NCBI GenBank assembly: GCA_023014485.1
Contig: JAJOZX010000087.1
Coordinates: forward strand, 1 to 64,000
From: Bathynomus jamesi
Lineage: Eukaryota > Arthropoda > Malacostraca > Isopoda > Cirolanidae
Length of the DNA stretch: 64,000 nucleotides
Direction: 5' to 3'
The notes under the pieces were generated by a model. It worked only from the letters and a program-made list of their open reading frames with translations, was not told where the DNA came from and searched no databases. This document shows positions 30,978-42,999 of this stretch, piece by piece. The translations under genes and the position numbers were made by a program. How positions within the stretch are numbered: the first letter of the stretch is position 1; the number at the start of each line of letters is the position of its first letter.

Positions 30978-31880
30978 AAACTAATCTATCATATTTTGCG
31001 ACTTTTTAACTCTGGTAGGATTCAATTCCATTCCTATAGTGTAAGAGATACTTAAATTCATGTGTGTATTATGCCATATGATGTGCGTAATAAATAATCA
31101 TTTTTAAATAGTTGGAGCGTTCAAGGTCATCTGTAATAATCTATAGACTACCCCTCAAGCCCACTCTCAACACTTAGATTCCCCTAAGACACAGGCGTCT
31201 TCAAGTAACATGAATGCGTAGAGATCTAAGGTGTTAGATTCCATATTATATAATTTAAGAACGCTGGCATTGAAGGATGGAAGGAAGGGACAATAAAAGC
31301 GATAATAGGTTTAATGAAGGAAGTGGAATGAGGATGGAGGTAAGCGTTGCAATGTCGTAGGAAACGAGGTTGGGTGGGGAATTACGAAGGGAGGAGGAAA
31401 TGCTAAACACAAACTCAAATATTTATTTTAATGCCCTAGACCTAGAAAGACAAAGAGCAAAATACCTTAAACTAACAATGAATTGACAGAAACAGAAGAG
31501 CCTGGTCTTAGACGCACTGATAGGTTTAACGTATGTGGCTAGAGGCCGCCACTCAGAATTACCACTACTGCCTAAGTCATAATAAGGTTATTTACTATGA
31601 CAGAGTAGTCATGAGTAGTTATGGAAATAAAATATGATTATGCTGTTGATGGCTGACTATATTCAGTTGGGATATAAACTGTTGCTGACAATCTTTGGAT
31701 CCTTGGCTTTTAAGACGAATTTTTTATGCATATGTTCAACAAAATAGGAAATTGGCTGATTATTATTACCATTCGAAGGGTTGGTACCCTTCACAACCGA
31801 AATCAATTTCAGAATGGGTGCATGGTATCCTCATTTCCTTTATCGTCCCAGCACACTTCACATAAGCCATTTACACAAAG
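30978..31880. other. Unassigned spacer upstream of the Tc1-like gene
   Basis: No gene was recognised. Part of it may be LINE 3' UTR, up to about 31140, and part the transposon's 5' end. Mirror 34643-35542. Confidence 0.4.
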
Positions 31881-32912
31881 TTGGAAAGGCCGTCTGTGCA
31901 CCACGAGACGACCCAGGCAATGCGGGGAGCAATGGTGACATTGCATAAATATGGTGTGCCGATAAGAGAAATATCAAGACGACTAGACGTTCATCGAAGC
32001 ACTGTGGAACGGTGGATTCATCGGTATGAAGCAGAAAACTCAATCGCTACTTTGCCGAGGTCTGGTCCTCCGCGTTCAACATCTCAAGAGGAAGATGCTG
32101 CGATTGTTAATCATGCCAGAGAGCATCCGTTTGTTCCAGCGACGCATATTTACAGACACCTGAACCTTCGTCGTAGCGCAAATACAGTGAACAACAGACT
32201 TCACGAGCAGGGTATTTTTCTCGCCGTCCAGCTATAAAACCTGCATTGACGATTGAGCATAAAGAGGCGCGGATGGGATTTGCCTTGCAATACTTGCCGC
32301 AGGAGGAAGAATTCTGGAGAAAAGTTGTGTACTGTGACGAAAAAACATTTTCAACAGATAGTCATGGTTCCCTGCATTGTTGGAGGCAGCGCGGAAAACG
32401 CTATGAAGCAGGAATTGTTTTCCCGAGCAAACGTAGTGGTCACATCAATCTCAGTGTGTGGGGCTGGATGTCTGGCTATGGTGTCGGAGAATTGACTCGA
32501 GTAGATGGACGCTTTACTGGACAGCAATATTGCCAGATACTGGAAGAGGTGCTGCTACCCAGTGTTCGTGCGTATCTGGTTCCAGCACCGGAACCATTTT
32601 ACTTAATGGAAGATAACAGTCTCATTCATAGGAGTAACGTTGAGAGCGTGGTACGAAGATCACCCAGAGATTATTAATCTAATTCTGCCACCACGTTCTC
32701 CTGATTTGAATCCGATTGAAAACCTTTGGGCAATAATAATTAACGAATGGGAGCAACGCAATGAAAGAACATTTGAAGCACTTATAGCTCACACGAGGAA
32801 TAGTTGGGAGAGCTTACGCCGAACACCAAACATTCCCTACAATCTGGCCTCTTCTATGCCGCAACGATTGCAAGAAATTATTGATGCTGGAGGAAGCTAT
32901 ACGAAATACTGA
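31881..32912 (+). pseudogene. Tc1/IS630-like transposase (DD34E)
   Basis: It starts MERPSVHHETTQAMRGAMVT. A helix-turn-helix (YGVPIREISRRLDVHRSTVE, about residues 25-45) and a second DNA-binding region follow. The catalytic blocks are VVYCDEKTF (first D), PFYLMEDNSLIHRS (second D) and LPPRSPDLNPIENLW (E), with about 34 residues between the last two. It ends EIIDAGGSYTKY-stop at 32912. A frameshift near 32205 (HEQGIFLAVQL-stop) is left-arm only. One near 32635, after HRSN, is in both arms, so the ancestral copy was already inactive. Transposase binds the element ends and cuts and pastes DNA. Terminal repeats were not identified. Confidence 0.85.
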
Positions 32913-32965
32913 TGTTAAAGCCATGACGTAAATGTGTATCGAATATATATTTATGTTAATATAGA

Positions 32966-33053
32966 ATTTGGATCAAGTAAAGATAATCCCTCCCAGGTCA
33001 CACTAGTAAAGCAAATCCCTCCCAAAAATGACCAAGTAAAGATAATCCCTCCC
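32966..33053. repeat. Three tandem-like copies of AGTAAAGATAATCCCTCCCA
   Basis: Copies start near 32975, 33010 (shorter, AGTAAAGCAAATCCCTCCCA) and 33035, separated by GGTCACACT or AAAATGACCA. The outermost central MITE sequence (GATCAAGTAAAGATAAGCAC) resembles the same unit. Confidence 0.8.
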
Positions 33054-33170
33054 AGAAAGTAAAGTAAAGTGAAGCAGTCTGACATAAGAATAAAAATTAA
33101 GAGAATCTTTTTTAAAAAATGATTTATTTGAAAACAAAATTTATTAAAATTCATTTATTACAATGGATCA

Positions 33171-33355
33171 AGTAAAGATAAGCACCCCCAACCTTTTTTA
33201 GTTAGCTTTATAAGGCTAACTAACGAAAATATCACGACTTAACCTAACCAATCGTAGGTCAACTGACCTGACGATTGGTTAGGTTAGGTCGTGATATTTT
33301 CGTTAGTTAGCCTTATAAAGCTAACTAAAAAAGGTTGGGGGTGCTTACTTTACTT
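33171..33355. mobile_element. Foldback MITE at the exact palindrome centre
   Basis: AACCTTTTTTAGTTAGCTTT, AAGGCTAACTAACGAAAATA and TCACGACTTAACCTAACC pair with their complements across AGGTCA-AC-TGACCT (33256-33269). The middle aligns with the asymmetric middle of the MITE at 5234-5439 (GGTCAACTG ... TGACGAYTGG), so this is a diverged copy of the same family. The flanking sequences are also inverted copies, so its own ends cannot be placed exactly. Confidence 0.8.
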
Positions 33356-33467
33356 GATCATTGTAATAAATGAATTTAATAAATTTTGTTTCCAAATAAA
33401 TCATTTTTTAAAAAAAGATTCTCTTAATTTTTATTCTTATGTCAGACTGCTTCACTTTACTTTACTT

Positions 33468-33553
33468 TCTGGGAGGGATTATCTTTACTTGGTCATTTTT
33501 GGGAGGGATTTGCTTTACTAGTGTGACCTGGGAGGGATTATCTTTACTTGATC
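33468..33553. repeat. Mirror of the TGGGAGGGATTATCTTTACT triple repeat
   Basis: Reverse complement of 32966-33053 with the same three units. Confidence 0.8.
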
Positions 33554-33611
33554 CAAATTCTATATTAACATAAATATATATTCGATACACATTTACGTCA
33601 TGGCTTTAACA

Positions 33612-34642
33612 TCAGTATTTCGTAAGGCTTCCTCCAGCATCAATAATTTCTTGCAATCGTTGCGGCATAGAAGAGGCCAGATTGTAGGGAATGTTTGGTG
33701 TTCGGCGTAAGCTCTCCCAACTATTCCTCGTGTGAGCTATAAGTGCTTCAAATGTTCTTTCATTGCGTTGCTCCCATTCGTTAATTATTATTGCCCAAAG
33801 GTTTTCAATCGGATTCAAATCAGGAGAACGTGGTGGCAGAATTAGATTAATAATCTCTGGGTGATCTTCGTACCACGCTCTCAACGTTACTCCTATGAAT
33901 GAGACTGTTATCTTCCATTAAGTAAAATGGTTCCGGTGCTGGAACCAGATACGCACGAACACTGGGTAGCAGCACCTCTTCCAGTATCTGGCAATATTGC
34001 TGTCCAGTAAAGCGTCCATCTACTCGAGTCAATTCTCCGACACCATAGCCAGACATCCAGCCCCACACACTGAGATTGATGTGACCACTACGTTTGCTCG
34101 GGAAAACAATTCCTACTTCATAGCGTTTTCCGCGCTGCCTCCAACAATGCAGGGAACCATGACTATCTGTTGAAAATTTTTTTCGTCACAGTACACAACT
34201 TTTCTCCAGAATTCTTCCTCCTGCGGCAAGTATTGCAAGGCAAATCCCATCCGCGCCTCTTTATGCTCAATCGTCAATGCAGGTTTTATAGCTGGACGGC
34301 GAGAAAAATACCCTGCTTCGTGAAGTCTGTTGTTCACTGTATTTGCGCTACGACGAAGGTTCAGGTGTCTGTAAATATGCGTCGCTGGAACAAACGGATG
34401 CTCTCTGGCATGATTAACAATCGCAGCATCTTCCTCTTGAATGTTGAACGCGGAGGACCAGACCTCGGCAAAGTAGCGATTGAGTTTTCTGCTTCATACC
34501 GATGAATCCACCGTTCCACAGTGCTTCGATGAACGTCTAGTCGTCTTGATATTTCTCTTATCGGCACACCATATTTATGCAATGTCACCATTGCTCCCCG
34601 CATTGCCTGGGTCGTCTCGTGGTGCACAGACGGCCTTTCCAA
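33612..34642 (-). pseudogene. Tc1/IS630-like transposase, right-arm copy
   Basis: Mirror of 31881-32912. The region that is broken on the left at HEQG reads through here (LHEAGYFSRRP). Two right-only indels break it elsewhere: RSTFKRKMLR, where the left has RSTSQEEDAA, and EKNFQQIV, where the left has EKTFSTDS. The frameshift after HRSN is common to both arms. Confidence 0.85.
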
Positions 34643-35542
34643 CTTTGTGTAAATGGCTTATGTGAAGTGTGCTGGGACGATAAAGGAAATGAGGATACCA
34701 TGCACCCATTCTGAAATTGATTTCGGTTGTGAAGGGTACCAACCCTTCGAATGGTAATAATAATCAGCCAATTTCCTATTTTGTTGAACATATGCATAAA
34801 AAATTCGTCTTAAAAGCCAAGGATCCAAAGATTGTCAGCAACAGTTTATATCCCAACTGAATATAGTCAGCCATCAACAGCATAATCATATTTATTTCCA
34901 TAACTACTCATGACTACTCTGTCATAGTAAATAACCTTATTATGACTTAGGCAGTAGTGGTAATTCTGAGTGGCGGCCTCTAGCCACATACGTTAAACCT
35001 ATCAGTGCGTCTAAGACCAGGCTCTTCTGTTTCTGTCAATTCATTGTTAGTTTAAGGTATTTGCTCTTTGTCTTTCTAGGTCTAGGGCATTAAAATAAAT
35101 ATTTGATTTGTGTTTAGCATTTCCTCCTCCCTTCGTAATTCCCCACCCAACCTCGTTTCCTACGACATTGCAACGCTTACCTCCATCCTCATTCCACTTC
35201 CTTCATTAAACCTATTATCGCTTTTATTGTCCCTTCCTTCCATCCTTCAATGCCAGCGTTCTTAAATTATATAATATGGAATCTAACACCTTAGATCTCT
35301 ACGCATTCATGTTACTTGAAGACGCCTGTGTCTTAGGGGAATCTAAGTGTTGAGAGTGGGCTTGAGGGGTAGTCTATAGATTATTACAGATGACCTTGAA
35401 CGCTCCAACTATTTAAAAATGATTATTTATTACGCACATCATATGGCATAATACACACATGAATTTAAGTATCTCTTACACTATAGGAATGGAATTGAAT
35501 CCTACCAGAGTTAAAAAGTCGCAAAATATGATAGATTAGTTT
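34643..35542. other. Unassigned spacer (mirror of 30978-31880)
   Basis: No gene recognised. It is the reverse complement of the left-arm spacer. Confidence 0.4.
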
Positions 35543-35718
35543 GGAGAGAGAGAGAGAGACAGAGAGAGAGAGACAGAGAGACAGACAGAGAGACAGAGAC
35601 GGACAGAGAGACAGACAGAGAGAGACAGAGACAGACAGACAGAGACAGACAGAGAGACAGAGAGACAGACAGAGACAGACAGACAGACAGACAGAGACAG
35701 AGAGAGAGAGAGACAGAG
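35543..35718. repeat. (CAGA)n/(CAGAGA)n microsatellite
   Basis: Mirror of 30801-30977. Confidence 0.95.
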
Positions 35719-36051
35719 AGTTACAAGGAGTTACAAGGACAAGAGGAAGCCTGAAAGACCTTCCGGTCCACTCTTGGAGGTTCCTGTTATTAAACAAGTT
35801 TATTTTTCTTTCAACTATCCTAGCAGTAGTAGAAAACTGGTTAGAAAAGTAAAAGGCTCTCTCCCCACCCTCCGCTCCCTCCCTGCCAGAGGCAGGTACG
35901 GAAAAAGGTTGAAGAAAATACCTTGACCCTGGAAAAGTAGCCAAGGAAATTTTACAGGAAAGTGGAGAATATATAAATAGCTCTATATTTAGCATGCTCA
36001 CAGAGACACCGTGCAAGCGAACTCCTGCAGAGTTTTGTTATGTTTTAATCT

Positions 36052-38066
36052 TAAACTATGAGAGTATTCAGTACTTTGTCTAGCCTATTTTAAACACATT
36101 TACACTTTGACTGGAAACAACCTCCGAGGGAAGTTGGTTCCAGATATTAACTATTTTATAGGAAAAGAAATTTCCGCAGACAGAGGTCCTAAATGTCTTT
36201 AGTTCCAGTTTAAACCCATTATTTCTTGTCGGATTGGCATTAAGTGAGAATAAGTTTCTGTAATCTACCCTGTCTATTCCTTTGAGCATCTTGAAGACTT
36301 GAATAAGCTGACCTCGAAACCTCCATCGTCTCTAAGGTAAACAGATTTAAGCGCTCCAATCTCCGTTGGTAGCTTTGCATTCTCATTGAAGGGATCAATT
36401 TTGTAGCCCTTGCTTGTACTCTTTCTAACCTTTCTATGTCCTTCCTGAGGAATGGAGACCAAAACTGCGCACAGTATTCCAGTTGAGGTCTGACTAGAGA
36501 ATTATAAAGAGACATTACAGTCTCCTTGTTCCGAAACTGGAACTGTCTTTTAATATAACCTAATAATTTTAAGGCCCTCTTTTCGACTTCTGCACAGTGC
36601 TTCGACGGTTTCAGATCGTTGCTGATATAGACTCCTAAGTCTTTCTCTAGATCGGTCTCAGTCAAGTTCCTTCCCAAGAGAGAGTAATCGGTCTTCGGGT
36701 TTTTATAACCTATGTGCATTACCTTACATTTGTCCAAGTTGAATGGCATCTGCCAAGTAGCAGATCATTCGCCCAACCTGTCAAGATCGTTCTGAAGCGT
36801 TCTTACGCCCTCCTCAGTACCTACACACTTCCTAATTTCGTATCGTCTGCAAATTTGGAGATTGCACTTAGAAGCCCGACGTCTATATCGTTAATATAGA
36901 TGATAAAAAGTAAAGGACCCAGAACGGAACCCTGTGGGACACCACTGGTGACGGGCGCCCACTCCGAAGCCACTTCATTTATATCTCTGCATTCTATCTT
37001 TTAACCAATCCTCAATCCAGTTGGAAACGAGCCCGGTGATTCCTAGTCCTTTGACTTTAGCCATCAATCTAGCGTGAGGGACTTTGTCAAAGGCTTTTTG
37101 AAAGTCGAGATACACTTTATCTATTGCCCTACTTGCATCGTACAGTGTATGCATATTATGGAAAAACTCTAACAGGTTTGTCAGACAGGATCTATGTCGC
37201 CTAAATCCATGTTGAGAATAAAAAATTAGATTGTTAGATTCAAGGTGATACACAATACGTTTTGTAATGATGGATTCCAACAGTTTGCCGACAACTGATG
37301 TTAAACTGATCGGGCGGTAATTACAAGGATTTTCTCTATCACCCTTTTTAAAGATTGGTGTTACATTTGCTAACTTCCGGTCGGTTGGAACTTTCCCTAA
37401 CTCGATTGATTGTTTGAATATGGTTACTAAGTCGTCAACAACATTGTGGCTAACCTCTTTTAATACCCTTGGAAGAAATAAGTCGGGGCCAGGTGATTTG
37501 TATTTGTTCATCTTATCAATTAATTGTTGTACCTCATTTCTCGTAAAACTTATGGTCTCTACGGGATGGTCACCGTCATATGTAATCCGAGGACTTGGCA
37601 CTTCTATTGTGTCTCCCTCCGTGAAGACTGTAACGAAGAACTCGTTTAACATATTAGCTATATCTTTATCACCGAATTTCAGTACGCCATTTCTATCTTT
37701 AAGGGGCCTACAGAATTTTAATTGGCTTTCTGCTATTAACATGGGCAAAAAAATTGTTTAGGGTTAACTTTACAGAGTGAGGCAACTCAGCTTCTTCATC
37801 ACGTTTGGCTGATCTAATTAAGGATTTAACCCTCCTACGTAGGTTTATATAGTTTTCTGAATTAGTCTGGTTGAAATGCGACTTAAGTAGTTTGTAGGCT
37901 CTATTTCTTCCTGTAATAGCACTGCTAATTTCGTTATTAAACCATTTCCGTGACTTTGTTGACAAGGAAACCATTTTAGTGGGTATAAAAGTGTTCTGTA
38001 ATATTCTAAATTGATCCCTATATGAGCTCCAGGTGACATTGACATCCTCACTTATTAGAAAGAGAT
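36052..38066 (-). pseudogene. LINE reverse transcriptase, right-arm copy
   Basis: Mirror of 28459-30471. VMHIGYKNPKTDYSLLGRN is in frame here and broken on the left. Right-only indels lie near 36325 (LETMEVSRSAYS), near 37710 and at the C-terminus (VNVFKIG). The MQRYK-stop and GE-stop lesions are shared. Confidence 0.9.
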
Positions 38067-38170
38067 AGAGAGACAGAGACAGAGAGAGACAGAGACAGAG
38101 AGAGAGAGAGAGACAGAGACAGACAGAGACAGACAGAGAGAGATAGAGAGAGACAGAGAGAGACAGAGCT
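38067..38170. repeat. (GAGACA)n microsatellite
   Basis: Mirror of 28346-28458. Confidence 0.9.
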
Positions 38171-38920
38171 TTTAAATGGTTTGTGGGTAAGGGCTTCACG
38201 TATGTTATTTTAGTCCAGGGTAGTTTATGTGGAGGTGTTAACGTAACTTGCACTTGGGACTGTTAATTGTAAGACAACTACCATAGCTGGGACTGAGACA
38301 CGTTATCCCCCGCATACTCTATATATATCTATATACAGTATGTCTCTATATATAAATAGATAGAGTGATCAACACAATGATAATGTGGACGTCATTGATG
38401 GGGTTAGAGCAATTATGTGCACCAATCCGAACACACCTCCGCTGCCATAAGGACCGCCCATTTTATACCTAACAGACTAGCTTCGAACGAGACAGAGGCG
38501 CGAGACTTCTTGTAAGCACTGTACATTAGGCAGGGTCGAAATTTCATATTCAAAAGGTACATATTGTGAGAGGTTTGAATGGAACACAGGAACCCCCTCA
38601 TAAATTATTTTCGCTTTTTAAAGCATCCTACCCCTGGCACAAGTTTTCACTTTTTGACCTATATAGAAGAATATTCCATTTATACGATACTTACTCTACA
38701 TTCAGGTTTTTTGATGACATAAATTTTTATTAACGATAATATTTTATTTAATAATATACAGTATTAGGAAAATTAATTAAGGACAACAATATATTCAGAA
38801 GAAAAAATTAGAGGCATAATAAATGTACTAAAATTCAATTCACTTTTTCATTGTTCCTTGTCACATCAAAAGGGAAGAAATTTTCAATATCATTAGGAAA
38901 TTATATTTCATGTTTCTTAC
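38171..38920. other. Unassigned spacer (mirror of 27602-28345)
   Basis: No gene recognised. Confidence 0.4.
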
Positions 38921-39869
38921 TCATTCCATTGGGCCTTCCATTCAAACTTGAGCAGTTTTCGCCTTGATTTTAATGAGTTTAAGATAAACTTTTGACGGTT
39001 GTCATATCCCATTCTTTCCTGACATGTCTTTGTTACTAGGCTCACTCCCCTTTCCACACTTTGACTGTGGCATGGAAAAGAAGCCATCTCCAGTGACTTA
39101 CATCTAGCCTGTAGTAGCTCATCGGCGCTAAAATTGTTTAGCAGCGGTGGAGGAGTAATGATCTCTGTTTGCCAATCGATCGTCTCGGTGTAGTCAGTAG
39201 ATTGGAAATTGAAGGTTCAAGGCAACTCAAAGTTGGAAGTTGCAAGAGGCACACCAACCACTGCACTGGTCTGTTAAGATGAATTTCAACCAGTTTTATG
39301 GCTCCACTAATTTTTCCTGTATTTACAGGAGTACCATCATACAGTAAAGCTTTGATAGTATCTGTGCTGTTCGGTCTGTAATAATAGTTATCAACTCTTC
39401 TGCTATGCATCGAGCAGTTCCATTATCTGGTGTGACATGGTCTACATAGAGGCTTCCAGGTTCTTCCACAATAACATAGTGTTCTTCTTTTATCTTTCCA
39501 CTTTAAGTTAATGTGTTATCTTTCCTTCCATCAAATCCAAGGCACTCCATTTAGATTTTCGGATTTAGACCTAAAAGTATTTGTTTCACCCATGCGATTT
39601 CTTTCTCTTTCTAATTTCTTTCTGTCAAGCATGTTGGTGTGGTTAAGGATCCCCATATCTTTTAAAGCTGCATTGACCATGCAGCTCTACAACTTACACG
39701 ATAACGATCTGCTGTTAATACTAGGTTTTTATAGGAGTGCCTGTTCTGAATATTCTCAGTCAATTCTAAATCGGCCTCATAATCTACATCCTGACTCTCT
39801 GAATCTACATCCATGTCTTCTTCGGTTTTCTATAAATTCCGATGGTAAAACATTGGTGACTTCAATCAT
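38921..39869 (-). pseudogene. Unnamed transposon-type gene, right-arm copy
   Basis: Mirror of 26645-27601 with the same block order. The GTPVNTGKISG frame is open at 39138-39410. The start region has additional small indels. Confidence 0.5.
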
Positions 39870-40135
39870 TTCTTCTTGTGCTTTAACTGATGATTTTGTG
39901 CTTCTTGGGCTTATTTAAACACTTTTAATAACTTTATGTGTCAATATTACCATTGTATATTAAAGTTCACTCCCTGCACAATTGTTTACTTTTCCATGGT
40001 GATTCTGAGTATGTAAAAACTTATTTTTTGAAAAGAAAAAATTTGGGCATAACCCTGCCAAAATGCGATATCTCCAAAATATCTGTATTTGATTGCTCGA
40101 AAACCTGACGTGATAGGCAAAAACTAAGGTGATTT

Positions 40136-40330
40136 TTGAAATCAGCACACCAAAGTTACCTAAAAACAGGTGCTAGAATTAAATCAGCAAAATTGGTGTT
40201 GGGCAGTGTTATTGATGAAACAACTGATATAGCAACCATTAAGCAACTTGTCCTGTTGGCAAGGTATTATGATAGTCATGTTCAGAGAACAATGAATAAA
40301 TACTTAACTTTATTAAATGAACTTTATTAA
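40136..40330 (+). pseudogene. hAT transposase fragment, right-arm copy
   Basis: Identical protein to the left-arm fragment (SVIDETTDIATIKQLVLLAR). Confidence 0.6.
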
Positions 40331-40424
40331 TTTGGTACTTTTTGGAATATTTGGTACTTTTTGCTTGGTCATTTTGGTACTTTTGATGAAAATTATTTGG
40401 CAGCCCTGTGCGCAGACGAAAGAT

Positions 40425-40472
40425 GCTCTCTCTCTCTCTCTCTCTCCTCCTCCTCTCTTCTCTCTCTCTCTT
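40425..40472. repeat. (TC)n microsatellite
   Basis: Mirror of 26043-26090, with different interruptions. Confidence 0.9.
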
Positions 40473-40639
40473 GGTTAGGTGGATTCCCCCAGCTTGCTGG
40501 GGTGATTTCCCCTTTCTTTTTTTTTGGCACCCTGGGGGGTGGGGCAACTTGCAACAAGAGGGGAGGGGTGTCTTGCAACATTGATCAACATTGCATTGCA
40601 TTTGCACGCTAACTTTTTGAGCCCATACTACTACCTCTG

Positions 40640-42999
40640 TAGGAGACGACTTCTCCACTAGTGATCATATGCAAATAACATTTGAAATTAAAGATAATGT
40701 TGATAATTCGGAGAGCCTGGAATACATTTTTGTATTTTTGAAGAGCTAAATTTCGTGACATGAAACTGCAATTTTTGGTCCATAATTGATAGGAGGCTCT
40801 ATTGCGTGACGATATTAATTAATGGCACATGAATTTTTTTTTTTATTATTCGAAATGTTTAGAATCGAGTACTATCCTATTACGTAAAAAGAGGCTGGCG
40901 AAGTCTTTAAACCTAAATGGTGAAAAGCTGAAATTAAAGGTAGATTCGCATTAAAAAGTAACGCATATTTCAGATCTAAAGAAACAAATAATTTGTCCGA
41001 TAAAATTGCTTACAAGCTATTGAGAAAGCGCAGCAATAAACTTAGAAGAAGTAAGCGCAACCATAAGCTATATATAGTGAACTAAATTAAGTCGAATCCG
41101 GAGGAATTCTATAATTATGTTAGGAATGAAAACGTAGCTTCCCAGACTACTGGTCCAGTCATCGGCGAAAACAACGAAAAACTTTACGATGACTTACAAA
41201 TGACGGAAGTTTTGAGTAAATTCTTCTCTTTCGTCTTCATTAACGAAGATATGAACAACATTCCCGTTACTATAAACATGCTCAATGATGATAATTTAAA
41301 GCTCCAAGATTTTACCATTAGTAACACTGAAGTACTCTCGGCCATGGGTAAAGTTAATTCCAATAAAACTCCCAGTGCAGATAAGCTCTACCCCAGGGTA
41401 CTTAAAAAAAATGAACTGCGCAATAGTCTCTCCTGTTCTCCTCTTACATATATATTTATTAATTAATTACACCAATATTTAAAAAATTAAACAAATCGTC
41501 GCATTAATCTGACTTCAGGAGTTGGTAAGCTTATGAAGACGATCGTTCGGGACAAATTAGTTAACCACTTAGAAATTAATAATTTAATCAAAGATTCTCA
41601 ACACGGATTTCGGCGTAATCATTCTTGTCTAACTAATTTCTTCAACTTCTTTAATGATATATATATATATATATATAATATTATATATATATATGCGCCT
41701 CGGTGGTGTAGTGGTTAGCGTCGTTGACTACGAATCCATCGGCCCCGGGTTCGAGACCCGACGGCAGCCGGAGCGCAGCAAAACCCAGCTGTTCATCCTT
41801 CCACAAAAAAAAAAAGTGGTTGGTAGATAAATGGGTACCCTGGGTGGCCTAGTGGTTAAGACGCTGAGCTGCTGATGGGGCGTGGTTCGGATTCCACGTT
41901 AAACTGTAGGTCTAAGGTGGAGTGAAAAGCTTGACCTTCGTCAGAATGAACAATTCGGGCGGAAGCTAACCGAAGGTTATTTATTTATATATATATATGA
42001 CAAGAGTAAAACAGATGTTATTTATTTCGATTTTCAAGAGGCGTTTGATAAAGTGTCCCATAGAAGATTGTTAGCTAAACTTCAATCTCGCCAAATTGAT
42101 GGTAATGTTCTCAAGTGGATTGAAAATCGGCATAGCAGACGTCAACAGAGAGTGGTCATTAATGGCAAAGCGTGTCGCAGGGGTCAGTTTTGGGAACAGT
42201 TCTTTTTATTATTTATATCAATGACATCGACATAGGAATTGAGAGTGTAATTACAAAATTTGTGGATGATACCGAATTCGGAGAACGAACAAAACCAGCA
42301 TCAGAACGTTTGCAAATTCAAGAAGATATTAATAAATTACTCGAGTGGGCAGAAATTTGGCAAATGAACTTAATATACTGTAGATAAATATCAAAAGTTG
42401 CATATCGGTAGAAACAATGTTAAAAAATGTATTCTATGCGCTTCAAGACATTAACGAGTGTTACAGAAGAGAAAGATTTCGGTATTATTGTTGCCAACAC
42501 TCTTAAACCGAGTGATGAATGTATCGAAGTGGTTCGGTTATCAAAGCAAATAGAATCTTACGATTTATTAGAAGATCTTTTGAATTTAAGTCGGAGAAAC
42601 AATGCTAACATTATATAATTTCTTAGTGTGCCCCCACCTGAACCACTGCGTTCAGTTCTGGTCCCCTTATTTACGACAGGACAAAGACAGAATGGAGAGA
42701 GAGCAGCGACGTGCTACAAAGATGATTTCTAGACTTAGAAATAACTCATACGCTGCCCGTTTAAAAACGTTAAATTTATTCTCACTCGTTGAAAGGCTTA
42801 CTCGAGATTTAATCTTGGTATTTAAAATGATTAAAGGTTTTGATAATGTATATGCGAAAAATATTTCATCTTCAAAATGTAAATAAAACTCATGGTAATG
42901 GTTTGAAATTAGTGGGTAAACATTTTAATTCTAATGAAGCTAAACATTTTTGCTTTAAACCCATATAGTCCAGGCAATCTAGAGCAAAAATAGCTTCAA
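40640..42999 (+). pseudogene. LINE ORF2 fragment with SINE insertion, right-arm copy
   Basis: Mirror of 23518-25870. It carries the same blocks (VLSKFFSFVF, SQHGFRRNHSC, FDFQEAFDKV, FVDDTEFG, VCPHLNHCVQFWS). The remaining tail is at 48285-48375, beyond the Academ-like element. Confidence 0.8.
41695..41990 (+). mobile_element. Dimeric tRNA-derived SINE, right-arm copy
   Basis: The tRNA-Arg(ACG)-like head is at 41697-41770 and the second tRNA-like unit at 41836-41899, followed by an ATTTATTTATATATA tail. The preceding AT repeat is interrupted by AATATT and is shorter than on the left. Confidence 0.75.

Noticed and set aside
33171..33355. Rho-independent terminator or replication origin at the central hairpin
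   Set aside because: The context is eukaryotic, and the hairpin is homologous to a MITE found elsewhere in the window.
28266..38253. Serine/leucine/cysteine-rich or charged ORFs over TCTG/CAGA tracts (e.g. near 28350, 30800, 35560)
   Set aside because: They are translations of simple repeats with no conserved content outside the LINE part.
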